Of a DNA stretch of 64,000 nt, positions 57,076 through 64,000 are shown in pieces. The notes below the pieces were generated by a model. That model had not been told where the DNA came from. It did not search any database and saw only the letters and a program-made list of their open reading frames with translations. The number at the start of each line of letters is the position of its first letter. Position 1 is the stretch's first letter. This DNA comes from Affinirhizobium lemnae (lineage in GTDB: Bacteria > Pseudomonadota > Alphaproteobacteria > Rhizobiales > Rhizobiaceae). Made by a program: the position numbers and the translations under genes. The stretch lies in the NCBI RefSeq assembly GCF_022968395.1, contig NZ_JALJQZ010000011.1, positions 83,718 to 147,717 on the forward strand. The letters are read 5' to 3'.

Positions 57076-57104
57076 AACAAAAATGGCGCGCCGACGAAAG
57101 CGCC
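57076..57104 (-). terminator. possible terminator between rpoZ and rsh
   Basis: On the minus strand GGCGC and GCGCC can pair across 10 bases, followed by ATTTTTGTTTT. The same stretch repeats CGTCGGCGC twice, so other pairings exist. It would separate rpoZ from rsh. Confidence 0.4.
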
Positions 57105-57162
57105 GACGCGGCCATCAATATATCTGCTGCGCTGCATGAGATACAGCACGGACTGATAAATA

Positions 57163-57573
57163 TCAGTAATCGTCGCTCTTTTCCGGCGGAACGAGACCTT
57201 CGATACCGGCAAGCAAATCTTCTTCCGACATCTGGTCGAAGGTGATGGTCTCCGGAAGATCGTCCTCGTCGAGAATTTTGTCCTGACCGGCAGCGCCTGC
57301 ATTGGCTGCAATAAGGCTGGACGGATCGGGCTCTGGCTCATCCACTTCAACATGCTTCTGCAGGGAGTGGATAAGATCTTCCTTCAGATCGTCCGGCGAA
57401 AGCGTCTCGTCAGCGATTTCGCGCAGGGCCACGACAGGGTTCTTATCGTTGTCACGGTCAACGGTGATGGAAGCACCTTGCGAAATCTGACGTGCCCGAT
57501 GGCTCGCCAGAAGCACAAGCTCAAAACGGTTATCGACTTTGTCGATGCAATCTTCTACTGTGACGCGGGCCAT
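57163..57573 (-). CDS. rpoZ: RNA polymerase omega subunit
   Basis: The 136-residue protein begins [31 protein letters not shown], the omega signature, and continues [23 protein letters not shown]. It helps assemble RNA polymerase and contributes to the ppGpp site, which fits its neighbour rsh. The C-terminal ~60 residues are an acidic tail common in alphaproteobacteria. Confidence 0.95.
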   Translation of the reverse strand: MARVTVEDCIDKVDNRFELVLLASHRARQISQGASITVDRDNDKNPVVALREIADETLSPDDLKEDLIHSLQKHVEVDEPEPDPSSLIAANAGAAGQDKILDEDDLPETITFDQMSEEDLLAGIEGLVPPEKSDDY

Positions 57574-57862
57574 GGCATGTCCTTTGCGGTCGGTATTTCA
57601 GGATTTAGATGCCGGATACAGGCAAAGAGCACTTAATTCAAGTTTTTCCTCTGGCGGCCGCGATTTACCCCCTTCCCACCACAAAGTCTATAGTATATTC
57701 AACCTATGGTTGCTTGGATTAATTGGAGCCGTGCCGTAAAGGCTGGTTATATGAAAATATCATAATGTTACCAGCCATTTCTACAATCCTGTTGTGAAAT
57801 TCTTCGCACGACAGGCATAGTGGCAGGGTCACAGTGCGCATTTCTGGGACGGATGAGGATTT

Positions 57863-58441
57863 ATGTTTGACCCCCGCGAAAAAATAGCTCTTTTCATTGA
57901 TGGCGCAAACCTATACGCGGCCTCAAAAAGCCTCGGTTTTGATATTGATTACCGCAAATTGCTGAAAGCATTTCAGAAACGTGGCTATCTTCTTCGGGCT
58001 TATTACTACACGGCCCTTATTGAAGATCAGGAATACTCCTCTATTCGCCCCCTAATCGATTGGCTCGATTACAACGGGTACAAAGTGGTGACGAAGCCTG
58101 CTAAAGAATTCACCGACTCCATGGGGCGCCGGAAGGTGAAAGGCAATATGGACATCGAATTGGCCATCGATGCTATGGAACAATCCGAAACGGTGGATCA
58201 TCTTGTGCTATTCTCGGGCGACGGCGATTTTACGACTCTCGTGGAAGCACTGCAGAGAAAAGGTCGCAAGGTTTCGGTCGTTTCGACCATGGCTACCCAG
58301 CCGCCGATGATCGCTGATGATCTTCGTCGACAGGCCGATCATTTTATCGATCTACTCTCGCTGAAAACGGAAATTGGTCGCGATCCGTCAGAGCGTCCGG
58401 TCCGCCCACATGATTCAGGCGCCGATCTGCCAACGATCTAA
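57863..58441 (+). CDS. NYN-domain (LabA/DUF88-like) protein
   Basis: The 192-residue protein has the PIN-like NYN fold. IALFIDGANLYAASKSLGFDIDY (Asp13) opens it. GRRKVKGNMDIELAIDAM and HLVLFSGDGDFTTLVEALQRKGRKV supply the other acidic residues, which in the family form a metal-dependent nuclease site. Members are RNase-like, but most bacterial ones are uncharacterised. A 45-residue polar tail follows. A strong terminator lies 25 bases past the stop. Confidence 0.9.
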   Translation: MFDPREKIALFIDGANLYAASKSLGFDIDYRKLLKAFQKRGYLLRAYYYTALIEDQEYSSIRPLIDWLDYNGYKVVTKPAKEFTDSMGRRKVKGNMDIELAIDAMEQSETVDHLVLFSGDGDFTTLVEALQRKGRKVSVVSTMATQPPMIADDLRRQADHFIDLLSLKTEIGRDPSERPVRPHDSGADLPTI

Positions 58442-58465
58442 CAAGTTCGACATCGGGATACTTTG

Positions 58466-58488
58466 AGGCGCCCATGTGGCGCCTTTTT
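58466..58488 (+). terminator. intrinsic terminator after the NYN gene
   Basis: AGGCGCC and GGCGCCT form a perfect 7-bp stem around CATGT, ending in TTTTT. It starts 25 bases after the stop codon. Confidence 0.85.
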
Positions 58489-58703
58489 AACGGGCTGTGG
58501 ATCCAGCCCAAAGGACAACGATCAGAAATCTTGATCGCATCCATCTCAAACATTCGCTAGACGAATTGGTCCGCCAGCAGCATTGTCTGCGTACAGCTTG
58601 CGGCAACAGTCGCGCATCATCAACCTCTCACCCTTCGCCGATTCCCTGCCTGCATGTTGCAGAGCGGGCATCACCTCTTCGTGCCGTTTGAAAGGATATC
58701 GCC

Positions 58704-58994
58704 ATGCGCACGATCAGCAGCGCTAATTCTCTCGCTATCTCTGCAATCACGCAGACCAGCCGCGCAGTTTATGAAACCATCGCGATGCTGACGAGAGCGG
58801 CTTTTCGACGCCAGGTGAGAGTCTCGAATAGCATTATCGATCTCAACCCTCATCAGTTGAGAGATCTCAATGCGGATCTGGAGGGGGAGAGCATGCGCCA
58901 CAATCCGGCATTCCGCGCCTATGAACAGGAGCGGGCCCTGTACGAAGCAAAGCAGAAGGCTTTGCTCTTCACGCTGGGCATGAGCGGAAGGTAA
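58704..58994 (+). CDS. small protein of unknown function (96 aa)
   Basis: The 96-residue protein starts MRTISSANSLAISAITQTSRAV and is predicted helical and basic at first. SIIDLNPHQLRDLNADLEGESMRHNPAFRAY faintly recalls the Lxxhx-LRDI-type motif of DUF1127 proteins, but I do not assert membership. It ends KALLFTLGMSGR. GAAAGGA precedes the ATG. It is bounded by the NYN terminator upstream and a hairpin shared with smpB downstream. Confidence 0.6.
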   Translation: MRTISSANSLAISAITQTSRAVYETIAMLTRAAFRRQVRVSNSIIDLNPHQLRDLNADLEGESMRHNPAFRAYEQERALYEAKQKALLFTLGMSGR

Positions 58995-58996
58995 CA

Positions 58997-59019
58997 TACC
59001 CGACCAGCCTGATCGGGTA
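58997..59019. terminator. hairpin between the 96-aa gene and smpB
   Basis: TACCCGA and TCGGGTA form a perfect 7-bp stem around a 9-base loop between convergent genes. No T-tract. Confidence 0.35.
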
Positions 59020-59027
59020 ACAACAGA

Positions 59028-59504
59028 TCAGCCTGTCTTTAACAACCGGCTTTTCTGGCGATTCCAATCGCGCTCCTTCTCAGTCTCGCGCTTGTCGTGC
59101 AGTTTCTTGCCCTTTGCCAGAGCGAGCTCCAGCTTGGCCCTGCCCTTTTCATTGAAATAGATCTTCAATGGCACGAGTGTCATGCCTTCACGGTTGATTC
59201 CCGCCCTTAGGCGACTGATCTCCCGCTTGTTCAACAGCAGTTTGCGACGGCGTCGAGGCTCGTGATTGAACCGGTTCGCCTGCAGGTATTCCGGCAGGTG
59301 CGAATTGATCAACCAGATCTCGTCACCCTCGTCCGATGCGTAGGATTCGGCGATATTGGCTTTCCCATCGCGCAAAGACTTGACCTCGGTGCCGGTCAAA
59401 ACCAGACCGGCCTCATAGGTATCGACGATCTCGTAGTTGAAGCGCGCCTTGCGGTTCTCCGCAACAATCTTATTGACGACGCGCTGGCTGCCTCTGGGTG
59501 CCAT
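59028..59504 (-). CDS. smpB: SsrA-binding protein SmpB
   Basis: SmpB brings tmRNA to stalled ribosomes. The 158-residue protein starts [51 protein letters not shown] in outline. [21 protein letters not shown] is its middle signature, and [17 protein letters not shown] at the end is the tail that enters the mRNA channel. tmRNA itself is not in the window. It is downstream of dapA on the same strand. Confidence 0.95.
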   Translation of the reverse strand: MAPRGSQRVVNKIVAENRKARFNYEIVDTYEAGLVLTGTEVKSLRDGKANIAESYASDEGDEIWLINSHLPEYLQANRFNHEPRRRRKLLLNKREISRLRAGINREGMTLVPLKIYFNEKGRAKLELALAKGKKLHDKRETEKERDWNRQKSRLLKTG

Positions 59505-59571
59505 CTGCTTATTCCAGTTCCTGACGATCCGCCTGATAGCCGGACGATATCAATGACGTAGTGTGTCGCCT

Positions 59572-59608
59572 TTCAAAAGCAAAGATGGCAGCCACGCAAG
59601 GGGCTGCC
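59572..59608 (-). terminator. terminator after dapA
   Basis: On the minus strand GGCAGCC and GGCTGCC form a perfect 7-bp stem with an 8-base loop. ATCTTTGCTTTTG follows. It lies 8 bases after the dapA stop, ahead of smpB. Confidence 0.55.
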
Positions 59609-59615
59609 GACCCTC

Positions 59616-60500
59616 TCAGTTCAGGAGACCTGCATACTTGAGTGCCGCATCGATGGCAGCCTCGGTTGCCGGTTCAAGCGTGGACATCAAAGGCGAACGC
59701 GCATGCCGATTGAGGCCGCGCGTGCGCGACAAAGCGTACTTGGTGCCGCACACGCCAGGCTCCATGAAAATAGCCTTATGGAGCGGCATCAAACGATCCT
59801 GATATTCCAATGCCTTGGCATAGTCACCAGCCAGTGTCGCCTGCTGGAATTCAGCACAGAGACGGGGGGCAACATTGGCAGAGACCGATATACAGCCAAC
59901 ACCGCCATGCGCGTTAAAGCCGAGCGCGGTGCCGTCTTCACCGGAAAGCTGGATAAATTGCTTGCCGCATGTCATGCGCTGCTCTGAAACACGATCCAGC
60001 TTGCCCGTCGCATCCTTCACGCCCACGATATTGGAATGCGCCTTGACCAGGGCCCCCATCGTTTCCGGCGTCATGTCGATCACTGAGCGCGGCGGGATAT
60101 TGTAGATTATGATGGGGAGAGACACTGCCCCGGCCACTGCCGAAAAATGAGCAAACAGGCCCTTTTGTGTCGGCTTGTTGTAGTAGGGCGTAACAACAAG
60201 TACACCATCAGCACCAGCTGCTTCCGCGTGCTGGGCCAGTTCGATTGCTTCGCGCGTATTGTTGGAGCCAGCGCCTGCAATGACGGGCACACGCTTGCGA
60301 GCGACTTCGATGCAAAGTTCAATGACGCGCTTGTGCTCATCATGTGAGAGCGTAGGAGATTCACCCGTGGTTCCGACCGGAACCAGACCAGTGCTGCCTT
60401 CCGTAACCTGCCACTCCACGTGCGCAGCAAACGCCTCCTCATCCACTGCGCCCGCATCGGTAAATGGCGTGATGAGCGCGGGCATGGACCCCTTGAACAT
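59616..60500 (-). CDS. dapA: 4-hydroxy-tetrahydrodipicolinate synthase
   Basis: DapA condenses pyruvate with aspartate semialdehyde, the first step toward diaminopimelate and lysine. The 294-residue barrel begins [34 protein letters not shown] holds the substrate loop, Y133 lies in IIIYNIPPR, and the Schiff-base lysine is K162 in GVKDATG. The role as DapA rather than another NAL-family aldolase is supported by these residues and by synteny with smpB. Confidence 0.95.
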   Translation of the reverse strand: MFKGSMPALITPFTDAGAVDEEAFAAHVEWQVTEGSTGLVPVGTTGESPTLSHDEHKRVIELCIEVARKRVPVIAGAGSNNTREAIELAQHAEAAGADGVLVVTPYYNKPTQKGLFAHFSAVAGAVSLPIIIYNIPPRSVIDMTPETMGALVKAHSNIVGVKDATGKLDRVSEQRMTCGKQFIQLSGEDGTALGFNAHGGVGCISVSANVAPRLCAEFQQATLAGDYAKALEYQDRLMPLHKAIFMEPGVCGTKYALSRTRGLNRHARSPLMSTLEPATEAAIDAALKYAGLLN

Positions 60501-60728
60501 GCAAAGTCTCCTCGGCGACCGTACTCATTCTTCGGCCGCATTATTCTTGTTTAAGTGCGCGCACCATAAAGGGCGAGTTGAGCCGCGACAAGCGTGACAA
60601 GGTGCGTTTTGCAATAGATCGTGATAGAAGATTGCCGATGTCAGGCCCCTGCAGTAACGGGCTGTTAATCAAGATGGAGCGTAATTAACTATCGGAATGG
60701 ATTGCAACTGTGCGAACATGAGTGCGGA

Positions 60729-62804
60729 ATGAAGACCTATCTCTGCGTAACAAGTCTGACGCTATTGTTAACGACATCCGCAGTCGTTTGTGCGCCACTG
60801 CCGGATGGTCCGCTTCCGCATCCTGTATCACGCCCCGGGGAATTTCAGCCAGCTGCAGTGCCGGTTCCAGAGATAACGGGTTCCATCCCACGCAGTGCGG
60901 CCCCTAGGGAGGGCGATGACTCTCTCTCGCTTCTAAAACAAGGTCTCGATGCACTTTCTAGCCGAGATATCGGTTCAGCCCTCGCCGCACGGGACGCGCT
61001 GACGCACGATTCGCTTGATCACCATCTTCTAACCTGGGCAATTGCAACATCCGGTGCTCGCGGAGTCCCTTCCTCCGAGATTGCTGAAGCACAACAAGAA
61101 CTAGGTGGCTGGCCGGGTCTTTCCAGACTGCGCGCCAATTCGGAAAGATCACTTTTTGCGGAAAATCCACCACCCGCGCAGGTGCTTGCGGCGTTTGGCA
61201 GCACATTTCCAGAAACACCTCAAGGCGCCATGATTCTGGCCAGATCGCTTGCGGCGCAGGGGAATGGACCGGGAGCGGCCAAGATACTGCGTCCATTCTG
61301 GATCGGCTATACCCTGGATAAGGATGTGGAGGATCAGATCCTGCGGGAATTCGGCTCTGTGCTGACAGCGTCCGATCATCGAGCGCGGATGGACTATCTG
61401 ATGTATCGCGGACGTTCGGCACAGGCACAGCGTTTCAGCGAACTTGGTCGCGCGACATCACTCTATAAAGCATGGGTTGCCGTTGCGACGAACGCAAAGA
61501 ATGCCGCTACGCTGATGAGCAACGTTGAGCGCTCGCTTCAGGATGATCCCGCGTTTCTCTTCGTGCGCATCGAATATCTCCGCCGTCAGGATAAGTATGA
61601 GCAGGCGGCCGCATTGCTTGCTCGTGCCCCCAAGGACCGTGGAGACATGGTCAATGCCAGCGAATGGTGGAACGAGCGGCGAATCATCGCGCGCGGATTG
61701 GCAGACACCGGAGATTTCAGGTCGGCCTATCAGGTCGTTGCTGCTCATAGCGCCAAAAACCCGACAGATATCGTCGATGCCGAATTTCATGCCGGCTGGT
61801 ACGCGCTTCGCGGCATGCGCGACGCAAAGACAGCATCCCTGCATTTTGAACGAATTCTGAAAGCCTCGAGCCGCCCACTCTCCGCTTCGCGCGCGTGGTA
61901 CTGGCTTGGTCGCTCCGCCGAAGCCGGTGGCCCTGGTAACGCTCGTGACTACTTCTCAAAGGCCGCGGCCTATTCCGCAACATTTTACGGCCAGCTTGCG
62001 GCGGCTCGTCTCAACCGTCCTACACTCAACGTTTCCTATCCCACGCCCAGCGCTCAAGACCGACGGCTATTCGAATCACGGGAAGCGGTGCGTGCGATCG
62101 ACAGACTCGATCAGGCCGGACATTCCAAGCGCGCGGACGCCCTTTACAAGGCGCTCGCGGATGAAATGACGAGCCCCGGAGAACTAGCGATCCTGGCCGC
62201 ACGAGCGGAACGAAACAACAATCACGCCATGTCTCTGGAGATCGGCAAGTCTGCGTTCAATCGCGGGCTGGATGTGGCAGCATTGGCCTTCCCGATCGGC
62301 GTTATACCGCCATCTGCAAACATCAACGGTTCGGGCAAGGCGCTCGCCTACTCCATTGCGCGGCAAGAAAGTGCATTTAATCCGTCGGCAATTTCTGGCG
62401 CCGACGCGCGTGGCCTGCTGCAACTACTACCCGGCACAGCGAAAGCAGTTGCTAGTCGGCATGGCTTGCCCTTTACAGCTGCCAAGCTGACGTCGGATCC
62501 GGGCTATAACGCGACGCTTGGAGCGCATTATCTGGGCGAGCAGATCGACGCCTTCGATGGCTCCTACATCATGACCTTCATTGCCTACAACGCAGGGCCA
62601 CGTCGTGTGCCGGAGTGGATTGCACGATATGGGGATCCACGAGGAAAGACCATCGACGAAGTTGTCGACTGGATAGAACGGATACCTTTTCCTGAAACAC
62701 GCAACTACGTACAGCGCGTAATGGAAAACTATCAGGTCTATAAGGTTCGCCTGGGTCAAAAGGCCGACATCGTGGATGATCTTCGGTTTGGACGGCGGTC
62801 GTAG
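60729..62804 (+). CDS. soluble lytic murein transglycosylase (Slt-like)
   Basis: The 691-residue periplasmic protein has a signal peptide (MKTYLCVTSLTLLLTTSAVVCA). A superhelical repeat domain of paired helices follows to about 520, then the GH23 lysozyme-like domain: SIARQESAFNPSAISGADARGLLQLLPGTA in outline with the catalytic Glu in RQES, then TFIAYNAGPRRVPEWI and FPETRNYVQRVMENY. It cuts glycan strands to anhydromuropeptides. The start at 60729 is chosen for the signal peptide; the frame is open to a TTG at 60702. It is divergent from dapA. Confidence 0.9.
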   Translation: MKTYLCVTSLTLLLTTSAVVCAPLPDGPLPHPVSRPGEFQPAAVPVPEITGSIPRSAAPREGDDSLSLLKQGLDALSSRDIGSALAARDALTHDSLDHHLLTWAIATSGARGVPSSEIAEAQQELGGWPGLSRLRANSERSLFAENPPPAQVLAAFGSTFPETPQGAMILARSLAAQGNGPGAAKILRPFWIGYTLDKDVEDQILREFGSVLTASDHRARMDYLMYRGRSAQAQRFSELGRATSLYKAWVAVATNAKNAATLMSNVERSLQDDPAFLFVRIEYLRRQDKYEQAAALLARAPKDRGDMVNASEWWNERRIIARGLADTGDFRSAYQVVAAHSAKNPTDIVDAEFHAGWYALRGMRDAKTASLHFERILKASSRPLSASRAWYWLGRSAEAGGPGNARDYFSKAAAYSATFYGQLAAARLNRPTLNVSYPTPSAQDRRLFESREAVRAIDRLDQAGHSKRADALYKALADEMTSPGELAILAARAERNNNHAMSLEIGKSAFNRGLDVAALAFPIGVIPPSANINGSGKALAYSIARQESAFNPSAISGADARGLLQLLPGTAKAVASRHGLPFTAAKLTSDPGYNATLGAHYLGEQIDAFDGSYIMTFIAYNAGPRRVPEWIARYGDPRGKTIDEVVDWIERIPFPETRNYVQRVMENYQVYKVRLGQKADIVDDLRFGRRS

Positions 62805-62939
62805 CCACTCAAAACACCTGTTCTTTACGACGCAGTTGTGGCTGCTAGCGAAGCGAATGCCTTGCGGATATACGCCAGCCGTGAAATTCTGCCTTACGGA
62901 AGAACAGGATGCCGTGGCCAAAAGCATGAGGGAGAAAGC

Positions 62940-63827
62940 GTGCAGCCAATCAGAAATGACCTCCATTTCGTTATGTCAGCAGATGGAATACGCTTGGCGT
63001 ATCGCGTGTACGTTCCACATAACCCCTCTTCGGAAGCGCTGCCGCTGATCTGTCTGGCTGGCCTGACACGCAATAGCCGCGATTTCCATGCTTTTGCCGA
63101 GATCGTCGCCAGCGATCCGATCAAGCCACGCACCGTCATTTGCATCGATTATCGCGGACGTGGAGCCTCGGATCGAGCTGAAGATCCTGCAACTTATTCC
63201 ATCCTCACTGAAGCACAGGATTGCCTATTGGTTCTGGATGCACTCGGGATCACGCAGGCGAACTTCGTAGGCACATCACGCGGCGGTCTCATTCTTCATA
63301 TCCTTGCGCAACTTGCCCCGGAACGAATTGCAGCCGTGGTACTGAACGATGTCGGTCCGCAACTCGGAATGGAAGGACTAAAATTGATCCAGAGCTATCT
63401 CAGCCAAGGAAACACCAGCGCGATCAGAGACTGGGACTCAGCAGCGGAACAGCTAGCCCGCGTGCATGGAACCGCCTTCCCTGCTCTTGAGCCGAGCGAT
63501 TGGCAGGACATGGCTCACGCCATCTATACCGAACGAGGTGGGAAAATTATTCCTGACTGCGATCCAGCCATCCCGCTTGCGTTCGCATCCATTGATCTTG
63601 AACAACCTCTCCCTCACCTATGGTCGCAATTCGACCTGCTGCGCGCCACGCCACTGATGGTTGTTCGAGGCGAACATTCCACCTTGCTGACCGAGCAAAT
63701 CGTAGAGTCCATGCAAAAAATTCATCCGGGACTGCATGTCCTGACGGCTGTCGGCCAAGGTCACGCACCGCTTCTGCATAGGCACCAAGTGCGCGATGAT
63801 CTGTTAGCTTTTCTTCGGAGCATCTAG
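62940..63827 (+). CDS. alpha/beta hydrolase
   Basis: The 295-residue protein (from a GTG with GAGGGAGAA upstream) shows LICLAGLTRNSRDFHAFAEIVA (oxyanion region), CIDYRGRGASDR and the nucleophile Ser in FVGTSRGGLI. GQGHAPLLHRHQV gives the histidine. It looks like an esterase or lactonase-type hydrolase; substrate unknown. A GTG at 62838 would add 34 residues without family match, so 62940 is preferred. It follows the transglycosylase gene by 135 bases. Confidence 0.85.
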   Translation: MQPIRNDLHFVMSADGIRLAYRVYVPHNPSSEALPLICLAGLTRNSRDFHAFAEIVASDPIKPRTVICIDYRGRGASDRAEDPATYSILTEAQDCLLVLDALGITQANFVGTSRGGLILHILAQLAPERIAAVVLNDVGPQLGMEGLKLIQSYLSQGNTSAIRDWDSAAEQLARVHGTAFPALEPSDWQDMAHAIYTERGGKIIPDCDPAIPLAFASIDLEQPLPHLWSQFDLLRATPLMVVRGEHSTLLTEQIVESMQKIHPGLHVLTAVGQGHAPLLHRHQVRDDLLAFLRSI

Positions 63828-63944
63828 CGACTGATTAGTGTACAAGCCCGCTGCAAAGGTCCAAGTGTTTTAGAGCATTTCCGCCTTTAAGTCTTTGTTT
63901 TGTAGTGTGCGTACCGGCGGGCTTAGGCGGTAGTGACGATTTAG

Positions 63945-64000
63945 CTATTTGAGCCAGATGGCGATGGCTGCGAGTTTGACGAATCCCATGAAGTTGGCGA
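63945..64000 (-). mobile_element. 3' end of an IS5-family-like transposase gene (partial)
   Basis: Read on the minus strand from the right edge, the last codons spell ANFMGFVKLAAIAIWLK followed by TAG at 63945-63947. This closely resembles the C-terminus of IS5-family (IS427-group) transposases. The rest of the gene lies beyond the window. GAGCATTTCCGCC at 63873-63885 may belong to the element's end, but its partner repeat is not in view. Confidence 0.6.

Overview
The window is a stretch of core chromosome from an alphaproteobacterium of the order Hyphomicrobiales, most likely Brucellaceae (Brucella/Ochrobactrum-like). I infer this from protein sequence flavour, moderately high GC, and the runs yicC-mltG-fabF-acpP-fabG-fabD, rpsF-rpsR-(DUF2232)-rplI-dnaB-alr-radA-cvpA-purF, and recO-era-rnc-lepB-acpS-rsh-rpoZ-smpB-dapA. 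No database search was possible. Protein names rest on motifs and family recognition. No rRNA, tRNA, CRISPR array, prophage or complete mobile element was seen.

Layout. 1-5.7 kb, minus strand: a YicC-type protein (cut by the left edge), the septal/lateral murein transglycosylase MltG, and the fatty acid cluster fabF, acpP, fabG, fabD. 6-8 kb, plus: an aldo/keto reductase and an orphan RTX-like repeat protein. 8.1-10.8 kb, plus: a ribosomal operon (S6, S18, a DUF2232 membrane protein, L9) with a leader that can fold as a compact three-way junction. 10.9-14.1 kb, minus: a MarR regulator, an EmrB-type MFS pump and an EmrA-type adaptor. 14.5-24.5 kb, plus: dnaB, alr, radA, cvpA, purF, an SDR, a DMT transporter and cysS. 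24.5-29.5 kb: a 38-aa membrane peptide, a GFA-fold protein, proline iminopeptidase, citramalate synthase, a RarD-like permease and, on minus, a LOG-family protein. 29.6-35.5 kb: a LysM envelope protein, an Atm1-like ABC exporter, psd and pssA (phosphatidylethanolamine synthesis) and a 43-aa basic peptide.

35.5-41.5 kb: an SRAP (HMCES/YedK) protein, a Nudix hydrolase, three exported or small unknowns, and a tightly overlapping trio of YgfZ-type, HD hydrolase and tyrosine-phosphatase-like genes, then an MscS channel. 41.5-44.2 kb, minus: a NitT/TauT/THI5-type ABC importer. 44.4-50 kb, plus: a 911-aa polytopic DUF2339 protein overlapping an HD hydrolase and a MOSC protein, then an MFS carrier. 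50-57.6 kb, mostly minus: recO, era, rnc, lepB, acpS, a DUF3563 peptide, the bifunctional (p)ppGpp enzyme Rsh and rpoZ. 57.8-64 kb: a NYN-domain protein, a 96-aa unknown, smpB, dapA, a soluble lytic transglycosylase, an alpha/beta hydrolase, and at the right edge the 3' end of an apparent IS5-family transposase.

Most of the window is ordinary housekeeping. I did not find a clear new defence, secretion or biosynthetic system. The items most worth a second look are the three-way-junction RNA ahead of rpsF, the orphan alternating RTX-type solenoid, the overlapping YgfZ-HD-phosphatase and DUF2339-HD-MOSC cassettes, several near-perfect palindromes placed as operators, and two unannotated-looking small proteins (38 and 43 aa) with strong ribosome binding sites.
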